From assembly GCF_009663685.2 (NCBI RefSeq), contig NZ_RCOG02000003.1, positions 57,084-121,083 of the forward strand: DNA of 64,000 nt, given 5' to 3'. This DNA comes from Cupriavidus sp. U2 (lineage in GTDB: Bacteria > Pseudomonadota > Gammaproteobacteria > Burkholderiales > Burkholderiaceae). This document shows positions 27,044-36,998 of this stretch, piece after piece (the first letter of the stretch is position 1; each line of letters begins with the position of its first letter). Both the position numbers and the translations under genes were made by a program. Under the pieces are notes generated by a model. It ran no database searches. It had not been told where the DNA came from and saw only the letters and a list, made by a program, of their open reading frames with translations.

Positions 27044-28501
27044 TCAGCGGACAGCTTCGGCGCCTGCGTCGACGTCCTCGCACGGACATCCCATGCTCGT
27101 GTCGGGCGCTTGGCCCACCGCTTCGGGTTGCGGCGTGGCGGGCAGGATATGGCTGCGCTTCCAGTTGCCGAAACGGTAGTACAGGAAGGCCAGCGCCACC
27201 GACACCACCGAACCCAGCGGAAAGCTCCACCAGATCGATTCGGCCCCGATATGACCCGCCAGCCCCCAGGCGAACGGCAGCCGGATCACCCACATCGAAA
27301 TGAACAGGATGACCAGCGGCGCCATCACTGCACCGGTTGCCCGCACCGTGCCGAACACCACGATCGTGAAACCGAACAGGATGAACGACCAGAGCACCAC
27401 GCGGTTGATGTGCTGGGCGATCTCGATGGCCACGCTGTCGTCGCCCAGAAAGATGCCAAGCGAATGGCGGTTGAACAGGTAGACCAGTGCCACGAGCGCG
27501 CCCGTCATCAGCACGTTGAACAGCAGGCCCACCTGCGTGATGCGCGACACGCGCGCCCACAGGCCTGCGCCCACGTTCTGCGCCACCATCGACGACACAC
27601 TGGCGCCCACCGCGAGCGCCGGCATCTGCACGTAGGTCCACAGCTGCGACGCCACGCCGTATGCGGCCGTGGTCTGTGACCCGTAGCCGTTGACCAGCGA
27701 CATCATCACGATGGCCGACGACGAGATCACCACCATCTGCAGGCCCATCGGCAGGCCCTTGGCCACCAGCGCCCTGAGGATGGCCGTATCGGGCTTCAGC
27801 AGCGCCAGTTGCGTCCGATGCAGCAGCAGGAAATGCTTGCGCCGGTAGAGCAGCAGGATCATCGCCACCAGGCTGGTCAGCTGTGCGATCAGCGTGGCCA
27901 GCGCGGACCCGGCAATGCCCAGCGCAGGCAGCGGCCCGACGCCGAAGATCAGCACCGGATTCAGCACCACATCGAGCACCGCCGACAGCAGCATGAAGTA
28001 GAACGGCGTGCGCGAGTCGCCGGCGCCGCGCAGCGTCATCATCACGAAGTTGTAGAAATACATGAATGGCAGCGCGACAAAGATGATGCGCAGGTAGATC
28101 ACGGCCAGTGGCGCGGCATCGTGCGGCGTCTGCATCGCCGCCAGGATCTGCGGGGTGAACACGAAACCGAGCGCGGATGCCAGCACGGACATGCCCACGA
28201 AGAACGTGGTGCTGGTGCCCACCACCCGGCGCGCCTCGTCGATATCCCGTGCCCCGATGGCCTGGCCGATCATGATCGTATTGGCCATGCTGATGCCGAA
28301 CACCACGCCCAGCAGAAAGAACAGGATGATGTTGGCGTTGGACGTGGCGGTCAGTGCCGCCTCGCCCAGATAGCGGCCCACCCACACTGAATTGATCGAG
28401 GCGTTCAGCGACTGGAGGATGTTGCTGCCCAGCACGGGCAGCGAGAACATCAGCAGCGTCCGGCCAATCGGGCCGGTGGTCAGTCTGGCATCGGGCTTCA
28501 T
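27044..28501 (-). CDS. MATE-family multidrug efflux pump
   Basis: A 485-residue inner-membrane protein with about 12 helices in two similar halves (GSNILQSLNASINSVWVGRYLG in the first, GLPMGLQMVVISSSAIVMMSLVNGYG in the second), typical of MATE/NorM-like Na+ or H+ antiporters for cationic drugs. ATG 28501 opens MKPDARLTTGPIGRTLL, the usual start; the frame upstream to 28633 is not protein-like. The hydrophilic C-terminal tail is rich in Cys and acidic residues and is probably cytoplasmic. Substrate unknown. It diverges from the aldehyde dehydrogenase gene. Confidence 0.93.
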   Translation of the reverse strand: MKPDARLTTGPIGRTLLMFSLPVLGSNILQSLNASINSVWVGRYLGEAALTATSNANIILFFLLGVVFGISMANTIMIGQAIGARDIDEARRVVGTSTTFFVGMSVLASALGFVFTPQILAAMQTPHDAAPLAVIYLRIIFVALPFMYFYNFVMMTLRGAGDSRTPFYFMLLSAVLDVVLNPVLIFGVGPLPALGIAGSALATLIAQLTSLVAMILLLYRRKHFLLLHRTQLALLKPDTAILRALVAKGLPMGLQMVVISSSAIVMMSLVNGYGSQTTAAYGVASQLWTYVQMPALAVGASVSSMVAQNVGAGLWARVSRITQVGLLFNVLMTGALVALVYLFNRHSLGIFLGDDSVAIEIAQHINRVVLWSFILFGFTIVVFGTVRATGAVMAPLVILFISMWVIRLPFAWGLAGHIGAESIWWSFPLGSVVSVALAFLYYRFGNWKRSHILPATPQPEAVGQAPDTSMGCPCEDVDAGAEAVR

Positions 28502-28760
28502 AGGGGAATCTATTTTTTCCGCGCTGCAGCAAGAAAAGAGCAGCGCGGCGGGGTTGGATGAGTCGGGAGCGGGCAACGGACCCGCCAGTCTAGATGGCGG
28601 CCCGCCGCCGCGCCACCGGCATTGCGCTGACACGCCCCGGGCGATTATCGGTCACCCATGATCTCTATGCGCATTTGGCTGCGACGCGTTAAGCTTGCGG
28701 CTTTCCGACCGATCGTTCGCGGCCGCCGGCCGGCCGTCCCAACCCGTACAGGAGACACGC

Positions 28761-30191
28761 ATGGCGTACCAGGATCTCGCCCTCTACATCGATGGAGAAT
28801 TTGTCAAGGGAGGCGACCGGCGCGAGCAGGACGTCATCAACCCGGCCACCCAGGAACTGCTGGGCAAGCTGCCCCACGCCAGCAAGGCCGACCTGGACCG
28901 CGCGCTGGCCGCCGCGCAGCGTGCCTTCGAGACGTGGAAGAAAACGTCACCGCTGGAACGCTCGGCCATTCTGCGCCGCGTGGCGGAACTGACCCGCACC
29001 CGCGCCAAGGAAATCGGCCGCGACATCACGCTGGACCAGGGCAAGCCGCTGGCCGAAGCCGTGGCCGAAGTCACCATCTGCGCCGAACACGCGGAATGGC
29101 ACGCCGAGGAATGCCGCCGCATCTACGGCCGCGTGATTCCACCGCGCAACCCCAATGTGCGCCAGATCGTGGTGCGCGAGCCGATCGGCGTCTGCGCCGC
29201 GTTCACGCCGTGGAATTTCCCGTTCAACCAGGCCATCCGCAAGATCGTGGCAGCCATCGGCGCCGGTTGCACGCTGATCCTGAAGGGCCCCGAGGATTCG
29301 CCCAGCGCCGTGGTGGCGCTGGCGCGCCTGTTCCACGATGCAGGCCTGCCCCCGGGCGTGCTGAACATCGTCTGGGGCGTGCCGAGCGAAGTGTCCACTT
29401 ACCTGATCGAGTCGCCGATCGTACGCAAGATCTCGTTCACGGGCTCGGTGCCGGTGGGCAAGCAGCTGGCGGCCATGGCCGGCGCCCACATGAAGCGCGT
29501 GACGATGGAACTGGGTGGCCATTCGCCGGTGCTTGTGTTCGATGACGCCGACATCGAGCCGGCCGCCGAGATGCTGGCCCGCTTCAAGCTGCGCAACGCC
29601 GGCCAGGTGTGCGTGTCCCCGACGCGCTTCTACGTCCAGGAGAAGGCATATGACCGTTTCCTGGCGCGCTTTACCGAGGTGATCGGATCGATCAAGGTCG
29701 GCAACGGCCTGGACGACGGTACGCAAATGGGCCCGCTGGCGCACGAGCGCCGCATTGCCTCGATGGAACAGTTCCTGGACGATGCCAGCCATCGTGGCGG
29801 CAAGATCGTGGCCGGTGGCTCGCGCATCGGCGACAAGGGCTTCTTCTTCGCCCCCACCGTCGTGACCGACCTGCCCGACGACGCCAAGCTGATGGTGGAC
29901 GAGCCGTTCGGCCCGGTCGCGCCGGTGACACGCTTCAAGGACACCGAGGAAGTACTGCGCCGCGCCAACAGCCTGCCATTTGGCCTGGCCTCGTACGTGT
30001 TCACGAACTCGCTGAAGACGGCCCACCACGTATCGAACGGCCTGGAAGCCGGCATGGTCAATATCAACCACTTCGGCATGGCGCTGTCTGAAACGCCGTT
30101 CGGCGGCATCAAGGACTCCGGCATCGGCAGCGAAGGCGGCCAGGAGACCTTCGACGGCTACCTCGTGACCAAGTTTATTACGCAGGTCTAA
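28761..30191 (+). CDS. NAD(P)-dependent succinate-semialdehyde-type aldehyde dehydrogenase
   Basis: A 476-residue aldehyde dehydrogenase. All catalytic marks are present: Asn152 in PWNFPF, Glu250 in ELGG, and nucleophile Cys284 in GQVCVSP. The CVSPTRFYV context and overall match to the GabD/YneI-like group point to succinate semialdehyde or a similar omega-acid, but the exact substrate cannot be read. ATG 28761 has CAGGAGACACGC before it. It stands alone; a hairpin follows. Confidence 0.92.
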   Translation: MAYQDLALYIDGEFVKGGDRREQDVINPATQELLGKLPHASKADLDRALAAAQRAFETWKKTSPLERSAILRRVAELTRTRAKEIGRDITLDQGKPLAEAVAEVTICAEHAEWHAEECRRIYGRVIPPRNPNVRQIVVREPIGVCAAFTPWNFPFNQAIRKIVAAIGAGCTLILKGPEDSPSAVVALARLFHDAGLPPGVLNIVWGVPSEVSTYLIESPIVRKISFTGSVPVGKQLAAMAGAHMKRVTMELGGHSPVLVFDDADIEPAAEMLARFKLRNAGQVCVSPTRFYVQEKAYDRFLARFTEVIGSIKVGNGLDDGTQMGPLAHERRIASMEQFLDDASHRGGKIVAGGSRIGDKGFFFAPTVVTDLPDDAKLMVDEPFGPVAPVTRFKDTEEVLRRANSLPFGLASYVFTNSLKTAHHVSNGLEAGMVNINHFGMALSETPFGGIKDSGIGSEGGQETFDGYLVTKFITQV

Positions 30192-30203
30192 GCGCCGTTG
30201 CGG

Positions 30204-30226
30204 CCCCTCTCCCACCGGGAGAGGGG
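30204..30226. terminator. Palindromic hairpin between the converging aldehyde dehydrogenase and DUF2252 genes
   Basis: The perfect ten-base stem CCCCTCTCCC/GGGAGAGGGG has a three-base loop. There is no T-run. This kind of short palindrome is common between genes in high-GC beta-proteobacteria and could end transcription from both sides. Confidence 0.5.
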
Positions 30227-30280
30227 CGCCCCCGCCTTGCCGTTGCTGTTCCCCCGCCTGATGTTCACCGCCCCTGCGCC

Positions 30281-31474
30281 CTACGTTCCGCCCCTGGCCT
30301 TCCTGTAGTCCTCCGCATACGTCTTCCACTGCGCCAGCGACACGTCGCGTCCGTGCCGGGCCAGCCGTAGCGCCATCGACTGCCAGCGCCCGCCCGCGGC
30401 GTAATCCTGCAGTTTCTCGATCCGGTCCGCCGCCTGATGGCCGCAGCCACGCAGATGGGCCCAGGCAGCCGCGCGTGCCATGCAGGCCAGCACATCGACC
30501 AATGCCGCCTTGTCACGGCAATGCGCCAGGTCCACGCGATCGGTGGTCGGCTGCAGGCTCTTGACGACAAACGACTCGCGCCTGCCTGGCGCGACATACG
30601 ACAGCAGCGCCGGCGAGGCCGCCTGCATGATTTGCTGGGTCGTCACCACGCGCTGGGCGTCGCTGCTCCAGTGCGGCTGGTGGCGCTGCAAATCCAGCCA
30701 GGCGCTGGGCGCCGCACGCTTGATATCGATAAGTCGTTGCGATGTGGGAAATTGCGTGTCGTGCGCCAGCACGACGTAGCGCTCCAGTCCCAGGCTGCCC
30801 ACACCAGCCACGCGGCGGGCGGCATCTTCGGCAACAAAGCGATGACCGTGATGCTCCTGCTGCGAGTAGAGGGCGAGGATATGCGCGGCCCGTTCGCGCG
30901 CATCGCGTTCCGCACGCAGCGCCCTTCGGTCAAGATTGAGCCGCCTGCGCCCGCCACGCAGCGTGGTGCGCGCCGCCAGCAGCGCCCCGCGCCGGCGGCG
31001 CTTCACCTGCCGCAACAGCGTGGCCACCAGCCCGGTTGCCGTCGCGCGTTCGATCCAGCGCGGCTTGCCGGTGCGCAGTGTATGGGTATATTCGCCCAGC
31101 ATGTTGGCGCAGGCCACGTGGGCGTCGGCTTCGGACAGCCCGTACTGGTGCGCGGCCACCAGCACGCTCGACAGCATCCGTACGGTATCCACGGTAAATG
31201 GCGCCACCAGCGCGTCATCGAAATCGTTCAGGTCGAAGTACACCAGCCCGTTGTCGCCCTTGAACGATCCGAAGTTCTCCACGTGCAGGTCGCCGCAGAC
31301 ATAGGTGCGGGGCGCATCCAGCCCGATCTCGGCCCGCAGCGACGCCGCGTAGAGATGGTTGGTGCCCCGGAAGAAAGCGAACGGCTCCGCCGCGATGGCG
31401 GCCAGCTTCATGGTCAGCCGGTCCGGGTCGCGGCCATGGTTGTAGAGCAGGATGCTTTCGGTGACGGCGTGCAT
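30281..31474 (-). CDS. DUF2252 protein (aminoglycoside-phosphotransferase-like fold)
   Basis: A 397-residue protein of the DUF2252 family, distantly related to protein-kinase-like phosphotransferases: FAFFRGTNHLYAAS, VCGDLHVENFGSFKGD, FDLNDFDDALVAPF. CGDLHVENFG and DLNDFDD resemble the catalytic and metal loops of APH enzymes. Substrate unknown. ATG 31474 (MHAVTESILLYNHG) is taken because the frame above it overlaps the cox gene in another frame. It follows the oxidase operon by 50 bases on the same strand and may be read with it. Confidence 0.85.
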   Translation of the reverse strand: MHAVTESILLYNHGRDPDRLTMKLAAIAAEPFAFFRGTNHLYAASLRAEIGLDAPRTYVCGDLHVENFGSFKGDNGLVYFDLNDFDDALVAPFTVDTVRMLSSVLVAAHQYGLSEADAHVACANMLGEYTHTLRTGKPRWIERATATGLVATLLRQVKRRRRGALLAARTTLRGGRRRLNLDRRALRAERDARERAAHILALYSQQEHHGHRFVAEDAARRVAGVGSLGLERYVVLAHDTQFPTSQRLIDIKRAAPSAWLDLQRHQPHWSSDAQRVVTTQQIMQAASPALLSYVAPGRRESFVVKSLQPTTDRVDLAHCRDKAALVDVLACMARAAAWAHLRGCGHQAADRIEKLQDYAAGGRWQSMALRLARHGRDVSLAQWKTYAEDYRKARGGT

Positions 31475-31524
31475 GTGCGAGGTCCCTGGGAAACGTCGCG
31501 GCGCCCGCCGCCAGCATGGGGACG

Positions 31525-31881
31525 CTAGCGGAAAAACACGCCGCGGGTCAGGAAAGTGTAATCCGCTTCCGCAGCCATGAGCCATACCAGCACCAGCAGG
31601 CACAGCGGCGGCAACAGGATCGCGCAGATCAGCGCCAACCGTTCCCACGCCATGTGCATGAACACGGCAACGATCAGCCCGGCCTTGAGCAACATGAACA
31701 GCAGAAGCAGGAACCAGCGCAGGTACCCGGTCAGGTTGAAGTAGTCCACCATGTACGACATGGTGGACAGCACGAACAGCAGCAGCCACACCTTCAGGTA
31801 CAGCTTGATCGAATGCGATTGCCCGCCGTGCTCCTGGGCCGGTTCGCCGTGCGGCGCCGCTTGGGTTGGTGTCGATGCCAT
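31525..31881 (-). CDS. Cytochrome c oxidase subunit IV (small, CyoD/CaaD-like)
   Basis: A 118-residue protein with three membrane helices (LYLKVWLLLFVLSTMSYMVDY, WFLLLLFMLLKAGLIVAVFMHM, ALICAILLPPLCLLVLVWLM), the build of bacterial oxidase subunit IV, which stabilises the CuB site. The KAGLIVAVFMHM stretch is the usual family mark. Last oxidase gene of the operon, 8 bases after subunit III. Confidence 0.88.
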   Translation of the reverse strand: MASTPTQAAPHGEPAQEHGGQSHSIKLYLKVWLLLFVLSTMSYMVDYFNLTGYLRWFLLLLFMLLKAGLIVAVFMHMAWERLALICAILLPPLCLLVLVWLMAAEADYTFLTRGVFFR

Positions 31882-31889
31882 GATGCGCC

Positions 31890-32588
31890 TCACCACAGGT
31901 AGAACAGCGCGAAGATGAAGACCCAGACCAGATCCACGAAGTGCCAGTACAGGCCGGCGATCTCCACGGGCTGGTAGTTCCCGCCGATGTCGTAATGGCC
32001 GCGCAGCACCTTGCTGGCGATCACCAGCAGGTAGATCACGCCACACGTCACGTGAAAGCCATGGAACCCCGTGATCATGAAGAACACGGAACCGAACTGC
32101 GCAGCGCCATGCGGGTTACCCCACGGGCGCACGCCTTCCAGGACGATGAGTTTGGTCCATTCGTATGCCTGCATGCAGACGAAGACTTCGCCCAGCCACG
32201 CCGTCACGAATATCAGCTTGGCGCAGTTCATGCGGTCGCGCCGGTAGGCGCAGTTGACCGCCATGGCCATCGTGCCACTGCTGGTGATCAGCGTGAACGT
32301 CATGATCGCAATCAGCAGCATTGGCACCTGCCGGCCGCCAATGTTCATGCCGAAAAGCTCGGCCACGTTCGGCCAGGGCACGGTGGTGGCGATCCGCACG
32401 GTCATGTAGCCGGTCAGGAAGCAGCTGAAGACGAAGGTGTCGGACAGCAGGAAGATCCACATCATTGCCTTGCCCCACGACACCTTGAACGCGCGCTGGT
32501 CCGAAGACCAGTCGGCGACCAGGCCGCGCAGGCCGCCCGGCGGATGATCGTGCGGCGACGCCGCCGGGGTGGAGAGTTGCGAACTCAT
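31890..32588 (-). CDS. coxC: Cytochrome c oxidase subunit III (second copy)
   Basis: A 232-residue membrane protein of the COX3 family with five helices. Signatures are MWIFLLSDTFVFSCFLTGYM, ITGFHGFHVTCGVIYLL and GLYWHFVDLVWVFIFALFYLW. Subunit III protects the D proton channel and helps load haem-copper subunit I. It directly follows another COX3-family gene (32602-33267), so the operon codes for two divergent subunit III proteins. Confidence 0.92.
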   Translation of the reverse strand: MSSQLSTPAASPHDHPPGGLRGLVADWSSDQRAFKVSWGKAMMWIFLLSDTFVFSCFLTGYMTVRIATTVPWPNVAELFGMNIGGRQVPMLLIAIMTFTLITSSGTMAMAVNCAYRRDRMNCAKLIFVTAWLGEVFVCMQAYEWTKLIVLEGVRPWGNPHGAAQFGSVFFMITGFHGFHVTCGVIYLLVIASKVLRGHYDIGGNYQPVEIAGLYWHFVDLVWVFIFALFYLW

Positions 32589-32601
32589 CGGTGTACCTCC
32601 C

Positions 32602-33267
32602 TCATCCCCGGCCGCAGATGTAGTTGACGAGCTCGGGTGTCAACCACGCCAGCGCGGCCAGCAGTACGATCCATACGCCCAGCAGAAAATGCCAGTACCG
32701 GGCGCAAAGACCGATGCGCACCTGCGTGCGCATGCCGCTGCCGCGATCGAACGCCACGAATGCAAAGGCAACGAGCCCGCCAATCATGTGAAGACCGTGC
32801 ATGGCCGTCAGCAGGTAGAAAAAGCTGCCGGCCGGATTGCTGGCCGGCACGACATGCGCGGCATACAGCGCCGCCCACCCCCAAAGCTGCGACCCCACGA
32901 ACGCCAGCGCGCCAAGTCCGCCCAGCCGCAGCGCGCCGCGCGCGCGCGCCATCCGCCCTGCCGTGGCCGCGCGCGATGCCACCGCCATCGCCACGCTGGC
33001 CATCGCAAGCAGGCCCGTTGAGAGCCAGACCTGCCACGGCAAGGCAATCCGATGCCAGTCCGGGCTGTCCATGCGCATGACGTAGGCCGCCAGGAACAGC
33101 GTGAACAACGCGGCCACCACGCCCATGAATACCCACAGCCCCGTGCTGCCCGGTGCACGCTGGCCGTGGCCGTGCATGGCGTCGCCGCCCGCGCCACTGC
33201 CGGGCGAATCGGGCGATACGCGGAAAACGCCGGCTCCCGAACCGGCCGTCATCGGATCGGCATTCAT
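32602..33267 (-). CDS. Cytochrome c oxidase subunit III-like protein (first copy)
   Basis: A 221-residue COX3-family protein with five helices (GLWVFMGVVAALFTLFLAAYVMRM, then SFFYLLTAMHGLHMIGGLVAF, then RYWHFLLGVWIVLLAALAWL). The Gly/Ser-rich N-terminus of about 40 residues is cytoplasmic. It differs widely from the next gene, so the pair is an old duplication or serves distinct roles. Its ATG overlaps the subunit I stop (ATGA), so translation is coupled. The longer frame to 34416 lies antisense-free but within coxA in another frame and is rejected. Confidence 0.87.
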   Translation of the reverse strand: MNADPMTAGSGAGVFRVSPDSPGSGAGGDAMHGHGQRAPGSTGLWVFMGVVAALFTLFLAAYVMRMDSPDWHRIALPWQVWLSTGLLAMASVAMAVASRAATAGRMARARGALRLGGLGALAFVGSQLWGWAALYAAHVVPASNPAGSFFYLLTAMHGLHMIGGLVAFAFVAFDRGSGMRTQVRIGLCARYWHFLLGVWIVLLAALAWLTPELVNYICGRG

Positions 33268-35021
33268 GCCACGGCTCCCCGGCTGGGATACGGCTCGGGC
33301 TCGCCACCCCCGGCATCGGGCGGCGCGTTCTGCGCGATAAAGTCTTCGCTGGCGCCCGGCACGCTGTACGCATAGGCCCAGCGGTACACCACGGGCAGAT
33401 GCGGCCCCCAGTTGCCATGCACGGGAGGCGTCTGCGGCGTCTGCCATTCCAGCGACGCCGCGCGCCAGGGATTGGGGCCCGACACCCGTCCGCGGCGCAC
33501 GCTCCAGAACAGGTTGAAGACGAACAGCAGCTGGGCCGTCGCCACCACGAAGGCCGCGATCGAGATGTACATGTTCATCGTATGCGCCGATTCCGGAATG
33601 AAGCTGTAGTTGTCCCAGGCGTAGTAGCGGCGCGGCATGCCCATGATGCCCAGGTAGTGCATCGGGAAGAAGATCGCATAGGTGCCCACGAACGTCACCC
33701 AGAAATGGATCCTGCCCATGGTGTCGTTGAGCATGCGCCCGGTCACCTTCGGATACCAGTGGTAGATGCCGCCGAACACCACCAGGATCGGCGACACGCC
33801 CATCACCATATGGAAGTGCGCTACCACGAAATAGGTGTTGGACAGCGGTATGTCGACGCTGACGTTGCCAAGGAACAGCCCCGTCAGGCCGCCGATCACG
33901 AAGGTGCTGATGAACGCGATGGCGAACAGCATTGGCACCGAGAAATGAATGTCGCCCCGCCACAGCGTGATGACCCAGTTGTACACCTTGATGGCCGTTG
34001 GCACGGCGATGATCAGCGTGGTCGTGGCGAAGAAGAAGCCGAAGTACGGATTCATGCCGCTTACGAACATGTGGTGCGCCCAGACCACCACGGACAGCAG
34101 GCCGATCGCCAGGATGGCCCAGACCATCGTCCGGTAGCCGAAGATGCTCTTGCGCGAATGCACGCTGACCAGGTCGGAGACGATGCCGAACGCCGGCAGC
34201 GCCACGATATACACCTCGGGATGGCCGAAGAACCAGAACAGGTGCTGGAACAGCAACGGGCTGCCGCCCTTGTAGTTGAGCTGCTGGCCCATCGATACCA
34301 TGGCCGGCATGAAAAAGCTGGTGCCCAGCGTCTTGTCGAGCAGCATCATCACCCCGGAGACGAACAGCGCGGGGAATGCCAGCAGCGCCAGGATGGTGGC
34401 CATGAAGATGCCCCACACGGCCAGCGGCATGCGCAACATCGTCATGCCCTCGGTACGCGCCTGCAGCACGGTGGTCACGTAGTTCAGCCCGCCCATCGTG
34501 GCGGCGACGATGAAGATCAGCAGCGACACCAGCATCAGGATGATGCCCCAGTCATGCCCCGGCGTGCCCGGCAGGATCGCCTGCGGCGGATACAGCGTCC
34601 AGCCCGCGCCCGTGGGCCCGCCGGGCACGAAGAAGCTGGCCAGCAGCACGATCACCGACAGGAAGTAGACCCAGAAGCTGAGCATGTTCAGGAACGGGAA
34701 CACCATGTCGCGCGCGCCCACCATCAGCGGGATCAGGTAATTGCCGAAGCCGCCCAGGAACAGTGCCGTCAGCAGGTAGATCACCATGATCATGCCGTGC
34801 ATGGTGACGAACTGGTAATAGCGGTTGGCATCGATGAACTCGAACTTCCCCGGAAACCCCAGCTGCATGCGCATCAGGTTCGACAGCGCCACGCCGACCA
34901 GCCCCACGAAGATGGCCACCAGCGTGTATTGCACGGCAATCACCTTGTGGTCCTGGCTCCAGACGTAACGCGTCCAGAAGCTCTGCGGACCGTGATGGGT
35001 GGCGTCGTCGGCATAGGCCAT
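33264..35021 (-). CDS. coxA: Cytochrome c oxidase subunit I (caa3 type)
   Basis: A 585-residue haem-copper oxidase core with 12 or more helices. It has haem ligand His75 (FVTMHGMIMV), the CuB set with cross-linked Tyr (FGHPEVYIVALP), the HH pair (VVWAHHMFVSG), and the haem a/a3 ligands (VVAHFHMVMG). The Glu of GHPEV marks a type A1 D-channel, so this is a proton-pumping terminal oxidase. ATG 35021 has AGGAGG 5 bases before it; the open frame above it runs through subunit II. Second gene of the operon. Confidence 0.97.
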   Translation of the reverse strand: MAYADDATHHGPQSFWTRYVWSQDHKVIAVQYTLVAIFVGLVGVALSNLMRMQLGFPGKFEFIDANRYYQFVTMHGMIMVIYLLTALFLGGFGNYLIPLMVGARDMVFPFLNMLSFWVYFLSVIVLLASFFVPGGPTGAGWTLYPPQAILPGTPGHDWGIILMLVSLLIFIVAATMGGLNYVTTVLQARTEGMTMLRMPLAVWGIFMATILALLAFPALFVSGVMMLLDKTLGTSFFMPAMVSMGQQLNYKGGSPLLFQHLFWFFGHPEVYIVALPAFGIVSDLVSVHSRKSIFGYRTMVWAILAIGLLSVVVWAHHMFVSGMNPYFGFFFATTTLIIAVPTAIKVYNWVITLWRGDIHFSVPMLFAIAFISTFVIGGLTGLFLGNVSVDIPLSNTYFVVAHFHMVMGVSPILVVFGGIYHWYPKVTGRMLNDTMGRIHFWVTFVGTYAIFFPMHYLGIMGMPRRYYAWDNYSFIPESAHTMNMYISIAAFVVATAQLLFVFNLFWSVRRGRVSGPNPWRAASLEWQTPQTPPVHGNWGPHLPVVYRWAYAYSVPGASEDFIAQNAPPDAGGGEPEPYPSRGAVA

Positions 35022-35035
35022 CGCATCCTCCTTGC

Positions 35036-36202
35036 CTACTTTCCGGCCTGGGGCGCCGCACCGGCGCCGGAGCCCAGCGAATGGATATAGGCGGACAGCG
35101 CCGCCACCTCCGCATCGGTCACGGGCAACTTTGGCATGACCGGCCCAAAGCCCTTGACCACGCGCGCCTGCGGATCCTCGATTTCCTTCTTCAGGAAGGC
35201 GTCGTCGACGGTGGCACTGCTGCCATCGGCAAACGTCTGCGTGCTGCCGTACAAGCCCTTCCACGACGGGCCCACGCCCTGCGTCCCGTCGATGCTGTGG
35301 CATGCCACGCAACCCTTGCTCTGTGCCAGCGCCCGGCCCTGCTCGACGTTGCCACTGGCGCCCGCGCCGGGGGCAACGCCGGTCCCCGGCAGCGCGGCCG
35401 GCTGCGGCGACTTGGCCTGCGTCATCGCGAACGTCTGCTGCTTGGCCAGCCAGGCGTCGAATGCCGCGGCATCCTCCACCACCACATGGCCGCGCATGTT
35501 GTAGTGCCCCACGCCGCAAAGCTGCGCGCACAGGATGTCGTACTTGCCCGCCTGCGTGGGCGTGAACCAGAACGACGTCACCATGCCCGGCACCATGTTC
35601 ATGCGGGCCCGGAACGGCGGCACATAGAAATCGTGCAGCACGTCCTTCGATCTCAGCAGCACCTTGACCGGGCGGTTCAACGGCAGGTGCACTTCCGGAC
35701 CCAGTACGATCACATCGTCCTGGCTGTTCGGGTCGTCCGGATTCAGGCCCATCGGATTGGTGGCGCTGGTGAAGCGCGGGTCCGTCGTGCCCAGCGTGCC
35801 GCCCCGGCCGGGAAAGCGGAATGCCCATTGCCATTGCTGGCCCACCACCTCCATCGCCATGGCCTCGTGCGGCGGCCTGACATAGTCGGCGTAGACAATC
35901 AGCCCCGGTGCCAGCAGTGCCATGATGCCCACCGCGCTGAGGCCGATCAGCCAATGCTCCAGCCTGCGGTTTTCGGGTTCGTAGGCGGCCCGATGCCCCG
36001 CGCGATGCCGGAAGCGCCAGACGATATACCCCAGCAGCACATTGATGCCGACGAAGAACAGGCCGGTGATGACGAGGGTAATGGTGAGCGTGTCGTCCAT
36101 CTGCTTCCAGTTGGACGCCAGCGGTGTCAGCCACCAGGGGCTCAGGAAATGAAAGAGCACCGAAGCAGCGACCATGATGACGAGCACGACCGCGATCGCC
36201 AT
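35036..36202 (-). CDS. coxB: Cytochrome c oxidase subunit II fused to cytochrome c (caa3 type)
   Basis: A 388-residue protein. Two helices (about 42-64 and 84-104) anchor a periplasmic cupredoxin domain with the CuA site: His190, Cys225, Cys229, His233, Met236 (CAQLCGVGHYNM). Behind it lies a c-type cytochrome with CVACH at 298-302 and distal Met356. The fused haem domain defines a caa3 oxidase, which takes electrons from a soluble or membrane cytochrome c. No lipobox is seen at the N-terminus. First gene of the oxidase operon. Confidence 0.97.
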   Translation of the reverse strand: MAIAVVLVIMVAASVLFHFLSPWWLTPLASNWKQMDDTLTITLVITGLFFVGINVLLGYIVWRFRHRAGHRAAYEPENRRLEHWLIGLSAVGIMALLAPGLIVYADYVRPPHEAMAMEVVGQQWQWAFRFPGRGGTLGTTDPRFTSATNPMGLNPDDPNSQDDVIVLGPEVHLPLNRPVKVLLRSKDVLHDFYVPPFRARMNMVPGMVTSFWFTPTQAGKYDILCAQLCGVGHYNMRGHVVVEDAAAFDAWLAKQQTFAMTQAKSPQPAALPGTGVAPGAGASGNVEQGRALAQSKGCVACHSIDGTQGVGPSWKGLYGSTQTFADGSSATVDDAFLKKEIEDPQARVVKGFGPVMPKLPVTDAEVAALSAYIHSLGSGAGAAPQAGK

Positions 36203-36494
36203 GTCCCCCTCCTCTTACGCACGCAAGGGAACGGGCCGGAAGGCAGGGGCAGGCAGGTGCGCCCGTTCACGCACGTGGAATAAGACTAGTGCATCGGTTC
36301 AGGCCACTGCAAGGCGACATGTGCCCCATATCGTTCGGAGGCACTCGCGCGGCCACACCCGGCATGTCACGCGTGCGGCACAGCAAAAATGGCAGTGGGG
36401 ACATGCCGGTCCCAACTGCCATCCGTGTGCGCCTGCGGGCCGTGGCTCACAGCCATGCCATGCGCACAACACCTTGCATCACAAGACGATGTAT
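36203..36494. other. Intergenic region before the oxidase operon
   Basis: These 292 bases separate the oxidase operon from the upstream membrane protein, both leftward. They should hold the oxidase promoter. I see no FNR-type box (TTGAT-N4-ATCAA) and no clear sigma-54 element. Confidence 0.3.
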
Positions 36495-36998
36495 CTAGTG
36501 CACGACATCGCGCGATTCCAGCTTCCAGTAGCACAGCGCGATGCACATGCCGAAGATCAGGTGGCCCACCAGCGTATGCCAGCCCCGCGCGTCGATGAAC
36601 CACGGGAACGCGGCCGTCATCACATGGAAGTTGAACAGGTAGACCACCACTCCGAATCCGGCGCCCACCAGCATCGACATGCCCGCGCTCGAATCGAGCT
36701 GGAACGGCGCGATGATGGCGCAAAGCACACAGCCCAGCACAATGCCTATCACAAAGTGAATGATCAGTGCCACGGCCACCGTGCTGACACTGAACATCGA
36801 CGTCTGCAGCACGTCGGGGCCCATCACGATGGCAGCGATCAGGCGCGTGGTGCCCCACGGATGCACGCCGGCCACCATGCTCGACCAGAACATCTCCACG
36901 ACGATCAGCAACGCCCCTGCGGCCAGGCCCGATACCGCGGCGGCAGACCAGTCGGGCAGGCGGCGCACGTAGTGGTGCGAATGCATGTGAAGTTCCAT
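36495..36998 (-). CDS. Membrane protein of unknown function, four or five helices
   Basis: A 167-residue integral membrane protein. It has a His-rich start (MELHMHSHHYVRR) and hydrophobic segments at about 20-40, 70-95, 108-130 and 140-162, with VGHLIFGMCIALCYWKLE near the end. I do not recognise a named family. The His cluster and location before a copper enzyme operon make a metal or haem role conceivable but unproven. ATG 36998 has GGGAGGAAGCT before it. Confidence 0.8.
   Translation of the reverse strand: MELHMHSHHYVRRLPDWSAAAVSGLAAGALLIVVEMFWSSMVAGVHPWGTTRLIAAIVMGPDVLQTSMFSVSTVAVALIIHFVIGIVLGCVLCAIIAPFQLDSSAGMSMLVGAGFGVVVYLFNFHVMTAAFPWFIDARGWHTLVGHLIFGMCIALCYWKLESRDVVH

Noticed and set aside
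33264..36134. A 956-codon frame joining subunit I with upstream sequence
   Set aside because: The upstream part lies inside subunit II in a different frame. Subunit I has its own ATG at 35021 with AGGAGG.
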